A stretch of 64,000 nt of DNA from Candidatus Acutalibacter stercorigallinarum (GCA_019112625.1 DXIW01000041.1:1-64000), one strand, 5' to 3'; positions 38,576 to 47,475 are shown, numbered from the stretch's first letter. Numbers and translations are program-made. The notes: generated by a model from the sequence alone, not told the origin.

Positions 38576-39952
38576 ATGGAAAAGTTCTTTAAGCTCAAAG
38601 AGAACGGCACCACCTTCAGCCGCGAGATCGTTGCGGGCCTTACCACGTTCTTCGCCATGGCCTACATCATCGTGGTGAACCCCAACACCTTAAGCGGCCG
38701 CGCCGGCGGCCTGGAGGAGGAGCTGATGCCCTGGGGCGCCGTGTTCCTGGCCACCATCATCGCCTCCATCATCGGCACCCTGGTGATGGGCCTGGTGGCA
38801 AACGTGCCCTACGCACAGGCTCCCGGCATGGGCCTGAACGCGTTCTTCGTGTACACCGTGTGCCTGGGCCTGGGCTTTAGCTGGCAGCAGACCCTGTCCA
38901 TGGTGTTCATCTGCGGCCTGATCAACATTCTCATCACCGTGACCAAGATCCGCAAGTTCATCATCAAGTCCATCCCCCGCAGTCTGCAGAACGCCATTGG
39001 CGGCGGCATCGGCATCTTCGTGGCCTACATTGGCTTTTTGAACGTGGGCTTCGTAAACTTCGGCTCCGGCGTGCCCGCCATGGCCACCCTGAACACCCCC
39101 GTTCTGTGGCTGTTCATCATCGGCCTGGTGATCACCATCGTGCTGCTGGTGCTCAACGTAAAGGGCGCCATCCTCATCGGCATTGTGGCCACCGCCATCA
39201 TCGGCATCCCCATGGGGGTCACCTCCCTGGGCGACTCCATCAGCTTTACCGAGGCCTGCCAGCAGCTGCCCACCACCTTCTGCGCCATCTTCACCAGCGA
39301 GGGCCTGCCCGCCCTGTTCTCTGACGCGGCCAAGATCCCCCTGGTGCTGATCACCATCTTCGCCTTCAGCATCTCCGACACCTTCGACACCATCGGCACC
39401 TTCATCGGCACCGGCCGGCGCACTGGCATCTTCTCCGATGAGGACGAGAAGGCCATGGAGAGCCAGGCCGGCTTCCACTCCAAGATGGATAAGGCCCTGT
39501 TCGCCGACGCCACCGCCACTTCCATCGGCGCCATCTTCGGTACCTCCAACACCACCACCTTCGTGGAGAGCGCCGCCGGCATCGGCGCTGGCGGCCGCAC
39601 CGGCCTGACCAGCGTGGTGGTCGCCATCTGCTTCGCCCTCAGCGCCTTCCTGGCCACCTTCGTCAGCGCCATCCCCTCCGCCGCCACGGCTCCCGCCCTG
39701 GTGCTGGTGGGTGTGATGATGACCTCCTCCTTTAAGGAGATCCAGTGGGACGATTTGGCCGAGGCCATCCCCGCCTTCTTCGCGGGTATCTTCATGGCCC
39801 TGTGCTACAGCATCTCCTACGGCATCGCCATGGGCTTCATCACCTACTGCATCGTGAAGGTGTGCAAGGGCAAGGCCAAGGAGGTCCATCCCATCCTGTG
39901 GGTGGTCACCGCCCTGTTCGTGCTGAACTTCATCCTGCTGGCCATCATCTGA
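38576..39952 (+). CDS. NCS2/AzgA-type purine permease (PbuG-like)
   Basis: 458 aa, twelve to fourteen membrane segments. Matches the hypoxanthine/guanine/adenine group: GLTTFFAMAYIIVVNPNTLS, YAQAPGMGLNAFFVYTVC, FSISDTFDTIGTFIGTGRRTG and GTSNTTTFVESAAGIGAGGRTGLT hold the substrate- and proton-binding residues. ATG 38576 with GAGGAAGGT 12 nt ahead. The 131-bp leader after hppA carries several GC hairpins (GGCAGCC/GGCTGCC) but no clear promoter, so read-through from hppA is likely. No purine riboswitch core is seen. Confidence 0.9.
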   Translation: MEKFFKLKENGTTFSREIVAGLTTFFAMAYIIVVNPNTLSGRAGGLEEELMPWGAVFLATIIASIIGTLVMGLVANVPYAQAPGMGLNAFFVYTVCLGLGFSWQQTLSMVFICGLINILITVTKIRKFIIKSIPRSLQNAIGGGIGIFVAYIGFLNVGFVNFGSGVPAMATLNTPVLWLFIIGLVITIVLLVLNVKGAILIGIVATAIIGIPMGVTSLGDSISFTEACQQLPTTFCAIFTSEGLPALFSDAAKIPLVLITIFAFSISDTFDTIGTFIGTGRRTGIFSDEDEKAMESQAGFHSKMDKALFADATATSIGAIFGTSNTTTFVESAAGIGAGGRTGLTSVVVAICFALSAFLATFVSAIPSAATAPALVLVGVMMTSSFKEIQWDDLAEAIPAFFAGIFMALCYSISYGIAMGFITYCIVKVCKGKAKEVHPILWVVTALFVLNFILLAII

Positions 39953-40086
39953 GCCGCAGCACAGCGCAAGACCTACGCATCAAAAATAACGAAAAACATT
40001 TTACTCAGCGCCGCGGCGGGGACGGGTCTCCCCTGTCCCCCGCCCTCCGCTGACACCGTTTAACGTAAAGAAGGAGAGAAATTTTT

Positions 40087-41469
40087 GTGGACGGCCTACC
40101 TGCCCAAATATTACTGCAGATTGTCTTTATCTTACTCAACGCATTTTTCGCTGGCTCTGAGATCGCATTTCTGTCCCTCAACCAGATCAAACTGAGCAAA
40201 CAGGCGGAGGAAGGCGACAAAGCCGCCGCCCGGCTCCTGGTCCTGGTAGAGAACCCCAACCGCTTCCTGTCCGCCATCCAGGTGGCCATCACCCTGTCCG
40301 GCTTCCTGGGCGCGGCCTTCGGTACCGAGAACTTCTCCGGCTACCTGGCCGACTTCATGGTGGATGTGGGGCTGCCCCTCTCCCCCAGCGTGGCTGGGGT
40401 CATCGCCATGGTGGTAGTCACCATCATCATCTCGTTCTTCTCCATCGCCTTCGGCGAAATGGTGCCCAAGCGCATCGCCATGCAAAAGCCCGACATGTGG
40501 GCCCGCATGGCCCTGGGCACCGTAAAGGCCATCAGCCTGGTATTCGCCCCCATGATGTGGCTTCTGGACGTGACCACCAACGGCACCCTGAAGCTGCTGG
40601 GCATGAAAACCAAGGCCGATGACGGCGCCGCCAGCGAGGAGGACATCCGCCTGATGGTGGAGAACAGCGGCGAGCAGGGCGCCATCGCCCAGGAGGAGCA
40701 GCAGTGGATTGAGAACGTGTTCGACTTCGGCGACATGGTGGCCAGCGACGTGATGACCCCCGAGCCGGATGTGACTGCGTTCAGCATCGACGAGACCCCG
40801 GAGAACATCATCCAGGCCATCCAGGAGACCGGCCTCAGCCGCTATCCTGTGTACGAGGAAGATATCAACGACATCTGCGGTGTCCTCAACGCCAGGGACT
40901 TCCTGCTGAACCTGCAGGCGAAGAACCCCAAGCCCATCAAGGGCCTGCTGCGCCGTGCCTATTTCGTGCCCGAAAGCGTGCACGCCGACCAGCTGTTCAA
41001 GGACATGCAGTCCCAGAAGCACCACTTCGCCATTGTGGTGGACGAGTACGGCGGCACCGCCGGCGTCGTCACCATGGAGGACCTGCTTGAGGAGATCGTG
41101 GGCAATATTTACGACGAGTTCGACCCTGAGGAGCCCCAGCCCATCGTCCAGGTGAAAGAAGGCCTGTGGCGGGTGCAGGGCAGCGCCAGGGTAGAGGAGC
41201 TGGCTGACGTGGCCGACATCACCATCCCCGAGGACGCGGACTACGACACCCTGGGCGGCATGGTGATGAGCTGCCTGTCTACCATCCCCGAGGACGGCTC
41301 CAAGCTGACGGTGGAAACCAACGGCTTGCGCATCCGGGTGGAGATGGTGGAGGACCGCAAGGTCATCTGGGCCTATGTGCAGAAGCTCCCTCCCGAGGAG
41401 CCCCAGGACAAGGACAGCCAGAAGAAGGAGGGCTCGAAAAAGGAGTCCTCCGACGACAAGGAAGATTGA
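40087..41469 (+). CDS. CNNM/CorC-HlyC family membrane protein with CBS pair
   Basis: 460 aa. An N-terminal DUF21 domain with about four membrane segments (residues 5-150) carries LNAFFAGSEIAFLSLN and IAFGEMVPKRIAMQ. Two CBS motifs follow (DVMTPEPDVTAF to LNARDFLL; YFVPES to VTMEDLLEEIVGNIYDEFD), then a CorC_HlyC domain and a charged Lys/Asp/Glu tail. Family members export or regulate Mg2+ or Na+. GTG start with AAGGAGAG ahead. The 134-bp gap before it has a GC-rich hairpin (CGGCGGGGACGGG / CCTGTCCCCCGCC) and no obvious promoter. Confidence 0.9.
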   Translation: MDGLPAQILLQIVFILLNAFFAGSEIAFLSLNQIKLSKQAEEGDKAAARLLVLVENPNRFLSAIQVAITLSGFLGAAFGTENFSGYLADFMVDVGLPLSPSVAGVIAMVVVTIIISFFSIAFGEMVPKRIAMQKPDMWARMALGTVKAISLVFAPMMWLLDVTTNGTLKLLGMKTKADDGAASEEDIRLMVENSGEQGAIAQEEQQWIENVFDFGDMVASDVMTPEPDVTAFSIDETPENIIQAIQETGLSRYPVYEEDINDICGVLNARDFLLNLQAKNPKPIKGLLRRAYFVPESVHADQLFKDMQSQKHHFAIVVDEYGGTAGVVTMEDLLEEIVGNIYDEFDPEEPQPIVQVKEGLWRVQGSARVEELADVADITIPEDADYDTLGGMVMSCLSTIPEDGSKLTVETNGLRIRVEMVEDRKVIWAYVQKLPPEEPQDKDSQKKEGSKKESSDDKED

Positions 41470-41492
41470 CCGCCCCAAAAAATCGACCAGGA

Positions 41493-41530
41493 CCGCCGTT
41501 CCCCACCCGGGGCGGCGGCCCTTTTCTTTT
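41493..41530 (+). terminator. Terminator after the CorC/HlyC gene
   Basis: CCGCCGTTCCCC / GGGGCGGCGG stem, then TTTTC. Confidence 0.82.
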
Positions 41531-41533
41531 CTC

Positions 41534-41562
41534 TTGACAGGGGCCGCGGTTTGTGCTATGGT
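41534..41562 (+). promoter_or_regulatory. Promoter of the second MATE gene with overlapping dyad
   Basis: TTGACA (41534-41539), 17 nt, TATGGT (41557-41562). A perfect dyad TGCTAT-GGT-ATAGCA (41554-41568) spans the -10 and could be a repressor site. Confidence 0.7.
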
Positions 41563-41588
41563 ATAGCAGACAAAATAAATTTTCTGCC

Positions 41589-41663
41589 GCCGGGCAGTGC
41601 GCGTTGGTTCCGTATCGTTAGGCCTTAGAAGATACGGGCGCCAGCGCTTTTTTGTTGCCCGGG
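41589..41663 (+). promoter_or_regulatory. Attenuator leader, candidate guanidine-IV (mepA-type) riboswitch
   Basis: An outer pairing CCGGGCA (41590-41596) with UGCCCGG (41656-41662) encloses a terminator stem. That stem is GCGC-gu-UGG-uu-CCGUAUC / GAUACGG...CCA-GCGC followed by T6 (41599-41653). The two structures compete, the mark of an on/off transcription switch. It lies directly before a MATE gene, the usual context of the guanidine-IV class, whose structure it resembles; the class call is from memory of context, not a model search. Confidence 0.5.
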
Positions 41664-41684
41664 GCGAGCCTGGAGGAAAACCAC

Positions 41685-43001
41685 ATGCAGCGATCGATCC
41701 TGCGAGGATTCATCACGTACGCGTCCCTCAACGCGGCGGGGATGCTGGGCCTCTCCTGCTACATCCTGGCCGACACATTTTTCGTCTCCCTGGCCCTGGG
41801 GGCCGAGGGCCTGGCCGCTTTGAACCTGGCCATCCCCATCTACAGCTTCTTAAACGGCAGCGGGCTGATGGTGGGCATGGGCGGCGCCACCAAGTACGCC
41901 ATCCAGAAGAGCCAGGGGGACCACGCCGGCGCGGACCGCACCTTCACCCACGCATGCTGCCTGGCGGGGGCGCTGGCCGTCCTCTTCGTGCTGGCGGGGA
42001 TCTTTTTCCCCGGTACTATCGTCGCCCTGTTTGGCGGGGAGGGCGCGGTCTACACCATGTCTCGCACCTACCTGCGAGTGCTCCTGCTCTTCGCCCCGGC
42101 CTTCCTGGCCAACAACCTGCTGCTGTGCTTTGTCCGCAACGACGGCGCGCCCCAGCTCGCCATGGCGGCCATGCTCACCGGCAGCTTCTCCAACGTGGTG
42201 CTGGACTGGGTGTTCCTCTTCCCCTGCGGAATGGGCATTTTCGGCGCGGTCTTTGCCACAGGCCTGGCCCCCCTCATCAGCATCCTGGTGCTCTCCCCCC
42301 ACTTCTTCCGCCGGAAGAACCAGTTCCACCTCACCCGCTGCCCCCTGGAGGGCAAGCGGGCCGCCGGCATCCTGTCCAGCGGGGCGCCCTCCCTGGTCAC
42401 CGAGGTCTCCTCCGGCGTGGTGATGATCGTGTTCAACAGCATCCTCCTGTCCCAGGCGGGGAACGTGGGGGTGGCCGCCTACGGGGTCATCGCCAACCTG
42501 TCCCTGGTGGTGCTCTCCCTCTACACCGGCATCGCCCAGGGCATCCAGCCCATCATCAGTCGCAGCCACGGCGTGGGAGACCGGGCCGCGGTCCGGGCCA
42601 CCCTCCGCTATGCCCTGGTGACGGTCCTGGCCCTGTCCCTCCTGCTCTACACCATCATCTTTTTCGGGGCGTCGCCCATCGCCAGTATCTTCAACAGCGA
42701 GGGCGACCCCGTGCTCCAGCGGATCGCCGCCTGGGGCCTGAAGCTCTATTTCCTGGCCTGCCCCTTCGCGGGGTGCAACATCGTCCTGGCCCAGTACTTC
42801 ACCGCCCGGGAGCAGCCCCGGCCCGCCCAGGCCATCTCCCTTTTGCGGGGATTTTTCCTCATCGTCCCCTTGGCGTTCCTCTTCTCCTGGCTGGGGGGCC
42901 TTGCCGGCACCTGGTGCGCCTTTCCCGCCGCCGAGGCCCTGGTGGCCGCCCTGGGCCTCTGGCTCCTCCTGGCCGGGGCAAAAAAGGAAGGAGCCCTGTG
43001 A
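41685..43001 (+). CDS. MATE family efflux transporter (riboswitch-linked)
   Basis: 438 aa, twelve membrane segments. MLGLSCYILADTFFVSLALGAEGLAALNLAIP and GGATKYAIQKSQGDHAGADR in the N-half and GIAQGIQPIISRSHGVGDRAAVRA in the C-half match MepA-like MATE pumps. ATG 41685 (MQRSILRGF) with GGAGGAAAACC ahead. An in-frame ATG 33 bp earlier would lie inside the attenuator and is rejected. If the leader is a guanidine-IV riboswitch, the pump would export guanidine or guanidinylated compounds. Confidence 0.9.
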   Translation: MQRSILRGFITYASLNAAGMLGLSCYILADTFFVSLALGAEGLAALNLAIPIYSFLNGSGLMVGMGGATKYAIQKSQGDHAGADRTFTHACCLAGALAVLFVLAGIFFPGTIVALFGGEGAVYTMSRTYLRVLLLFAPAFLANNLLLCFVRNDGAPQLAMAAMLTGSFSNVVLDWVFLFPCGMGIFGAVFATGLAPLISILVLSPHFFRRKNQFHLTRCPLEGKRAAGILSSGAPSLVTEVSSGVVMIVFNSILLSQAGNVGVAAYGVIANLSLVVLSLYTGIAQGIQPIISRSHGVGDRAAVRATLRYALVTVLALSLLLYTIIFFGASPIASIFNSEGDPVLQRIAAWGLKLYFLACPFAGCNIVLAQYFTAREQPRPAQAISLLRGFFLIVPLAFLFSWLGGLAGTWCAFPAAEALVAALGLWLLLAGAKKEGAL

Positions 43002-43017
43002 TGGGCTCCTTTTTGCC
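42990..43017. terminator. Terminator overlapping the end of the MATE gene
   Basis: GGAGCCC / GGGCTCC stem and T5, between convergent genes. Confidence 0.85.
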
Positions 43018-43025
43018 GGGCAGAT

Positions 43026-44108
43026 TCAGATGATTTCCAGATAATCCTTGTCCCCCAGGGGCGGGAAGGGGGCGGTGGGCAGGGTCTGGTACCAGAAGGC
43101 CACCGAGGCGATGTCGTCCTGCATGGGCAGGTAACGGCCGCCCTCCCGCCAGCCCAGGGCCTGGATGGTCACCCGCAGGTCGCTCTGGAACCGGATGGGG
43201 TCCGCGATGTGGAACCGGTACAGTCCAAAGCGCTTCTGGGCCTTGTAAAGCTTGTCCTGGCCCACGGCGTACAGACCGCCATAGGGGGTGTTGAAGTCCA
43301 CGTAGTTCTGGTGGGTGTGGGGGTCCTCAAAATTGTAGGACCCGCAGAAGTAGTCCTCCGTCCCCGTGCCGCAGATGGTGGGGTACTCGCTGTCACCGTC
43401 CAGGTAGAATTTGATCTCCCCTTCGCCCCACCAGCCGTTGTTGTTCACGCCCCAGGCCATGTAGGTGCCCACATACTGGCCCTGGCCCTTCACCCCGTCC
43501 AGGATGGTATACACCTGCTTGTAGGGCAGGGGGTTCACCCGGCGGAATTGGGCGTGGAAGTAGGCGGCGTCCTCGGGCACCTCCCCCAGGCTGTAGTCCA
43601 CCTGGTAGTAATACACCACTTCCGACTCGGCCCGGTTCTCCAGGGTGATGCGGCACCGCTTGCGGAAGGGCATGGTCCAGTAGCAGTTAAAGGCGCTGCC
43701 GGGGTTGACGCACACCGCCAGGGTGGAGACCTGGAAGTACTCCTGCCAGCCGGCGCAGAAGAAGTCGCCCACCGGGCACTCCACCGAGGGGGCCTCCTGG
43801 CTGTCCCAGTAAAACCGGATGATGGTGTTGCGCCAGCTGCCGGTGGGGGTCATCCAGATGTGCTGGATGGCGCCGGGACCGGTGATGTCCGCCACGGTAA
43901 AGGTCTCCCCCGCGGGGATGCGCACAAAGGGGTTTACTTTCCAGCCCTTGCCCAGGTCCCGGGCCGCGGCCCTGGCGTTGCCGTCCTCCAGCTCGCACAT
44001 GGCCCCGCCCCCCTTGGCCCCGGTGTAGTTCTCCGGGCTGATGGACCGGCTCTGGACGTTGGAGAGCCGGAACAGATTCTCCATGGAATTGGACATGCCG
44101 TGATACAT
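43026..44108 (-). CDS. GH172 (DUF2961) family glycoside hydrolase
   Basis: 360 aa, about the single-domain length of the family whose characterised members act on difructose dianhydrides and D-arabinofuranosides. Marks are GGGAMCELEDGNARAAARDLGKGWKVNP, GPGAIQHIWMT, YWTMPFRKRCRI, WWGEGEIKFYLDGD (E229, E231) and CGTGTEDYFCGSYNF (E251). The last two hold the glutamates expected to be catalytic. No signal peptide, so the substrate is imported first. ATG with GGAGGAGC 13 nt ahead. Monocistronic; no transporter adjoins. Confidence 0.88.
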   Translation of the reverse strand: MYHGMSNSMENLFRLSNVQSRSISPENYTGAKGGGAMCELEDGNARAAARDLGKGWKVNPFVRIPAGETFTVADITGPGAIQHIWMTPTGSWRNTIIRFYWDSQEAPSVECPVGDFFCAGWQEYFQVSTLAVCVNPGSAFNCYWTMPFRKRCRITLENRAESEVVYYYQVDYSLGEVPEDAAYFHAQFRRVNPLPYKQVYTILDGVKGQGQYVGTYMAWGVNNNGWWGEGEIKFYLDGDSEYPTICGTGTEDYFCGSYNFEDPHTHQNYVDFNTPYGGLYAVGQDKLYKAQKRFGLYRFHIADPIRFQSDLRVTIQALGWREGGRYLPMQDDIASVAFWYQTLPTAPFPPLGDKDYLEII

Positions 44109-44149
44109 AGCGTAATACGCTCCTCCCTGTATGGAATGGTTCTGCTGGT

Positions 44150-44178
44150 ATTATAGCCTGTCCGCTCCCCCTTGCCAA
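44150..44178 (-). promoter_or_regulatory. GH172 gene promoter
   Basis: Minus strand TTGGCA (44178-44173), 17 nt, TATAAT (44155-44150). Confidence 0.85.
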
Positions 44179-44238
44179 GATGGATTTTTCTCCTGTTTCC
44201 GTAAAATTATTCCACGTTTCGGTTAGAGGCCCAGCTTT

Positions 44239-44673
44239 TTACAGCCGCTTTTTGAAATTGCGCTGCAGCTTGTTCCCGGTGTAGCCCAGGCTTTGGTAAA
44301 AGGCATGTGCGCCTTCCCGCCCCTCCCCGGAGACCAGCCGCACCGCCGCGGCCCCGTCCGCCTTGGCCCAGGTCTCCCCGGCAGCCAGCAGGGCCCGGCC
44401 CACCCCCTGCCGCCGGCAGGCGCTGGCCACCGCGATGCCCAGCACGTTCTTCATGTGGGGGAAATAGAGCACGTCATAGTCCTCCAGGTGAAGGTACCCC
44501 ACCACCTCTCCCCCGCTCTCCGCCACGAAGACCTTGTGGGCGGGGTTTGTAAGACACGCCCGCAGCTTTTCCCGGGTCCTCTCCTCGGGGAAGTCGTACC
44601 CCAGCTCCTCCCGGTTCAGACGGGTGATGGCGGCGCAGTCCGCCAGCCGGGCCTCCCGGATGGTCCACTCCAT
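44239..44673 (-). CDS. GNAT family N-acetyltransferase
   Basis: 144 aa. N-terminal IREARLADCAAITRLN is the usual beta1-alpha1. IAVASACRRQGVGRALLAAGETWA contains the acetyl-CoA loop (RRQGVGRAL), and AHAFYQSLGYTGN is the closing motif. ATG at 44673 with AAAGGAGC ahead; a longer frame upstream overlaps a terminator and is rejected. Lies between the transketolase terminator and GH172. Substrate unknown. Confidence 0.9.
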   Translation of the reverse strand: MEWTIREARLADCAAITRLNREELGYDFPEERTREKLRACLTNPAHKVFVAESGGEVVGYLHLEDYDVLYFPHMKNVLGIAVASACRRQGVGRALLAAGETWAKADGAAAVRLVSGEGREGAHAFYQSLGYTGNKLQRNFKKRL

Positions 44674-44687
44674 ACAAAAGCTCCTTT

Positions 44688-44721
44688 CACGCAAAAAGGC
44701 CCGGCGTAACGCCAAGCCTTT
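44688..44721 (-). terminator. Transketolase operon terminator
   Basis: Minus strand AAAAGGC-TT-GGCG / CGCC-GG-GCCTTTTT. Confidence 0.82.
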
Positions 44722-44731
44722 TCTTCTATGC

Positions 44732-45676
44732 TCACTTACCCAGGACTTTCTTCACTGTGGCCTCGATGTTCTCCGCGCACAGGCCGAATTCCTTCAGCAG
44801 GTCCACCGCGGGACCGGAGTGGCCGAACACGTCGTTTACGCCGATGCGGGTCACCGGGACGGGGCAGCTCTCCGTCACGCAGGCGGCTACCGCCTCCCCC
44901 AGCCCGCCGATGATGTTGTGCTCCTCCACCGTTACGATGCGGCCGGTCTCCTTGGCGGCCTTTCGCACCAGCTCCTCGTCCAGGGGCTTGATGGTGTGCA
45001 TGTCGATGAGCCGGGCGTGGACGCCCTGGGCCGCCAGGGAATCCACGGCCTTCAGGGCCTCGCCCACCATCAGGCCGGTGGCGATGACGGTGATGTCCTC
45101 CCCCTGCCGCAGGGTGATGCCCTTGCCGATCTCGAACTTATAGTCGTCGTTGTTGTTCACGCTCTCCACTGCCAGGCGGCCCAGACGGATATAAACCGGG
45201 CCGTTATGCTGGGCAGCGGCCTTCACCGCGGCCAGCATCTCGTAGTGGTCGGCGGGGTTCAGCACCACCATGCCGGGGATGGTCCGCATAAGGGCGATGT
45301 CCTCGCAGCACTGGTGGGTGGCCCCGTCCTCCCCGGTGGAGATGCCCGCGTGGGAGCCGGCGATCTTCACGTTCAGGTGGGGGTAGCCCACGGAGTTGCG
45401 CACCTGCTCGAAGGCCCGGCCCGCCGAGAACATGGCGAAGGACGCGGCAAAGGGGATCTTCCCGCAGGCAGCCAGGCCCGCGGCGATGCCAATCATATTG
45501 CTCTCGGCGATGCCGCAGTCGATGAAGCGCTCCGGGTATTTCTTCTCGAAGATGCAGGTCTTGGTGGCCTCCGCCAGGTCGGCGTCCAGCACCACGATGT
45601 CGGGGTTCGTCTCAGCCAGCATGGTCAGGGCCTCGCCGAAGCTCTCACGAGTGGCCTTTTTCACCATTTCAGCCAT
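44732..45676 (-). CDS. Transketolase, C-terminal subunit
   Basis: 314 aa. Carries the pyrimidine-binding and C-terminal domains of transketolase as a separate chain: ADLAEATKTCIFEKKYPERFIDCGIAESNMIGIAAGLA (catalytic Glu in the I-AE-N motif), AGSHAGISTGEDGATHQCCEDIALMR, and GRIVTVEEHNIIGGLGEAVA. With the N-terminal subunit it interconverts pentose, triose and hexose phosphates, giving pentoses in an organism without oxidative pentose pathway genes here. It overlaps the upstream subunit by 8 nt. Confidence 0.93.
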   Translation of the reverse strand: MAEMVKKATRESFGEALTMLAETNPDIVVLDADLAEATKTCIFEKKYPERFIDCGIAESNMIGIAAGLAACGKIPFAASFAMFSAGRAFEQVRNSVGYPHLNVKIAGSHAGISTGEDGATHQCCEDIALMRTIPGMVVLNPADHYEMLAAVKAAAQHNGPVYIRLGRLAVESVNNNDDYKFEIGKGITLRQGEDITVIATGLMVGEALKAVDSLAAQGVHARLIDMHTIKPLDEELVRKAAKETGRIVTVEEHNIIGGLGEAVAACVTESCPVPVTRIGVNDVFGHSGPAVDLLKEFGLCAENIEATVKKVLGK

Positions 45677-46514
45677 TTTCCAGCACCTCCAGGTTCTCTT
45701 CCAGCTCTTTCATGGCGATCTCGTACTCGTCCTTGTTGGGGGCCTTGCCGTGCCAGCCCACCTGGTTTTCCATAAAGGACACGCCCTTGCCCTTTACCGT
45801 TTTCATAATAATGGCGAAGGGCTTCCCCTTGCAGGCCCTGGCCTGCTCCAGGGCGGCCTCGATCTGGTCCAGGTCGTTGCCGTCGATGGTGGTGACCTCA
45901 AAGCCGAAGGCCAAAAACTTCTCGTCGAAGGGCTCGGGCCCGCCCACCTTGCTCACCGGCCCGTCGATCTGCAGGCCGTTGTTGTCCACGATGACGCAGA
46001 GGTTATCCAGGCCGTGGTGCCCGGCGAACATGGCGGCCTCCCACACCTGGCCCTCCTCGCACTCGCCGTCCCCCAGCAGGGTGTAGACGCGGTAGCTCTT
46101 GTGGTCCATCTTCCCCGCCAGGGCCATGCCCACAGCGGCGGAGACGCCCTGGCCCAGGGAGCCGGAGCTCATGTCCACGCCGGGGGTGTGCTTCATGTCC
46201 GGGTGGCCCTGGAGCATGGCGCCGATGTGCCGCAGGCTCTGCAGCTCCTCCATGGGGAAAAAGCCCTTCAGGGCCAGGGCGGCGTAATAGCCGGGGGCGC
46301 AGTGGCCCTTGGAGAGCACAAACCGGTCCCGGTCCGGGTCCTTGGGGTTCTTGGGGTCTACGTTCAGTTCCTTCCCATACAGGTAAGCGAAGAGCTCCGC
46401 CGCGGAGAGGGAGCCTCCCGGGTGGCCGGACTTGGCGTGGAACACGCCTTCGATGATCCCCAGGCGGATCTTGGCCGCCGCGATCTGAAGCTCTTTGCGT
46501 TCTTGCGCGTTCAT
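45669..46514 (-). CDS. Transketolase, N-terminal (TPP-binding) subunit
   Basis: 281 aa. HAKSGHPGGSLSAAELFAYLY and LSKGHCAPGYYAALAL are transketolase N-terminal motifs. GDGECEEGQVWEAAMFAGHHGLDNLCVIVDNN is the thiamine-diphosphate/Mg site (GDG...N). ATG at 46514 chosen: AAAGGA lies 9 nt ahead, whereas the ATG at 46523 touches that site. First gene of a two-gene operon with the C-terminal subunit. Promoter at 46573-46601. Confidence 0.93.
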   Translation of the reverse strand: MNAQERKELQIAAAKIRLGIIEGVFHAKSGHPGGSLSAAELFAYLYGKELNVDPKNPKDPDRDRFVLSKGHCAPGYYAALALKGFFPMEELQSLRHIGAMLQGHPDMKHTPGVDMSSGSLGQGVSAAVGMALAGKMDHKSYRVYTLLGDGECEEGQVWEAAMFAGHHGLDNLCVIVDNNGLQIDGPVSKVGGPEPFDEKFLAFGFEVTTIDGNDLDQIEAALEQARACKGKPFAIIMKTVKGKGVSFMENQVGWHGKAPNKDEYEIAMKELEENLEVLENG

Positions 46515-46572
46515 AGGTTCCATTCCTTTCTCTGGGATTTTTGCCTGCCAGTACCTTTCTGTCCTACCAAAG

Positions 46573-46601
46573 ATTTTAGCCTATTTCCGGGAAAAAAGCA
46601 A
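46573..46601 (-). promoter_or_regulatory. Transketolase promoter
   Basis: Minus strand TTGCTT (46601-46596), 17 nt, TAAAAT (46578-46573). Confidence 0.8.
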
Positions 46602-46616
46602 TCCCAAAAAGCGAGG

Positions 46617-46645
46617 TTGACCGCCCGGTATTTTTGTGGTATCTT
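46617..46645 (+). promoter_or_regulatory. Promoter of the YjbR-like gene
   Basis: TTGACC (46617-46622), 17 nt, TATCTT (46640-46645); back to back with the transketolase promoter. Confidence 0.75.
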
Positions 46646-46673
46646 GTGTGCAGAAACCGCAAGGAGGGACACC

Positions 46674-47036
46674 ATGCATTACCCCTGGCTCTACGAGGAA
46701 TTGGCGGCAAAGCCCGCCGCCACCCAGGATTTCAAGGAGGAGTGGCAGTGGACCCGCTTCCAGATCGGCGGGAAGCTGTTCGCCGCCATCTGCAAGGACG
46801 AAACCGGCAGGGACAGCCTGCTCACCCTCAAGCTGCCGCCGGAGGAGAACCGCTTCCTTCGGGAACAGTACGAGGACATCCTCCCCGGCTACTACTGCAA
46901 CAAAGAGCACTGGAGCTCCATCCGACTGGAGGGCGCCGTCCCCGACAACCTGGTGCGGGAGCTCATCGAGACCTCCTACCGGCTGGTGCTCTCCGGGCTT
47001 TCCAAGAAAAAACAGCGGGAGCTGTTGGGGGAGTAA
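46674..47036 (+). CDS. MmcQ/YjbR family protein
   Basis: 120 aa, the normal length of this small CyaY-like fold. FQIGGKLFAAICKDETGRDSLLTLKLPPEENRFLREQYEDILPGYY and HWSSIRLEGAVPDNLVRELIETSYRLVL are the family core, including the K-W type helix before the end. Thought to bind DNA, but no member has a settled function. ATG behind AAGGAGGGA. Transcribed together with or just before the DUF3892 gene, 86 bp on. Confidence 0.85.
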   Translation: MHYPWLYEELAAKPAATQDFKEEWQWTRFQIGGKLFAAICKDETGRDSLLTLKLPPEENRFLREQYEDILPGYYCNKEHWSSIRLEGAVPDNLVRELIETSYRLVLSGLSKKKQRELLGE

Positions 47037-47122
47037 CTTCCCCTGTATAAGCGGGCCGGGCGGGGCCAGAATACCGGTAGAGCCCTTTGGGCTCATTCCC
47101 ACGGGAGAAAGGTGGTTCCGCC

Positions 47123-47422
47123 ATGGAGCAGCAACGCAAGGGCAGGATCGGCAGCCTGCCCGCCAACATCAACATTATGAACCCCGTGCCCAACAAAGAT
47201 GCCAAGAGCATCACCGGGCTGGTGCGGAAAAACGGCAGGATCGCAGGCTACGAGCTCTCCGATGGCAGGGTCCTCTCCAAGCAGGAGGGGGTGGCCCTGG
47301 CAAAGCAGGGGGGCATCCGGGGGGTGGCCATCGCCAGCCGCAATGGCGCCGAGTACCTGCGCTCCCTGCCCGACGGGGACGAGTCCGACAACCTGGGGGA
47401 CCTGCCCAGCGCCAGGGACTGA
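47123..47422 (+). CDS. DUF3892 family small protein
   Basis: 99 aa. ITGLVRKNGRIAGYELSDGRVLSKQEGVALAKQGGIRGVAIASRNGAEYLRSLPDG is the DUF3892 domain, of unknown function and common in Clostridia. ATG at 47123 with AAAGGTGG ahead. The 86-bp gap from the YjbR gene has a CCCTTTGGG dyad but no clear promoter. Ends at a strong terminator. Confidence 0.8.
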   Translation: MEQQRKGRIGSLPANINIMNPVPNKDAKSITGLVRKNGRIAGYELSDGRVLSKQEGVALAKQGGIRGVAIASRNGAEYLRSLPDGDESDNLGDLPSARD

Positions 47423-47441
47423 CCCAGACCGGGCGCAACCG

Positions 47442-47475
47442 AAAACGCCTGCCGCGGCTGCGGCAGGCGTTTTTC
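47442..47475. terminator. Bidirectional terminator
   Basis: AACGCCTGCCG / CGGCAGGCGTTTTT between convergent genes. Confidence 0.92.
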
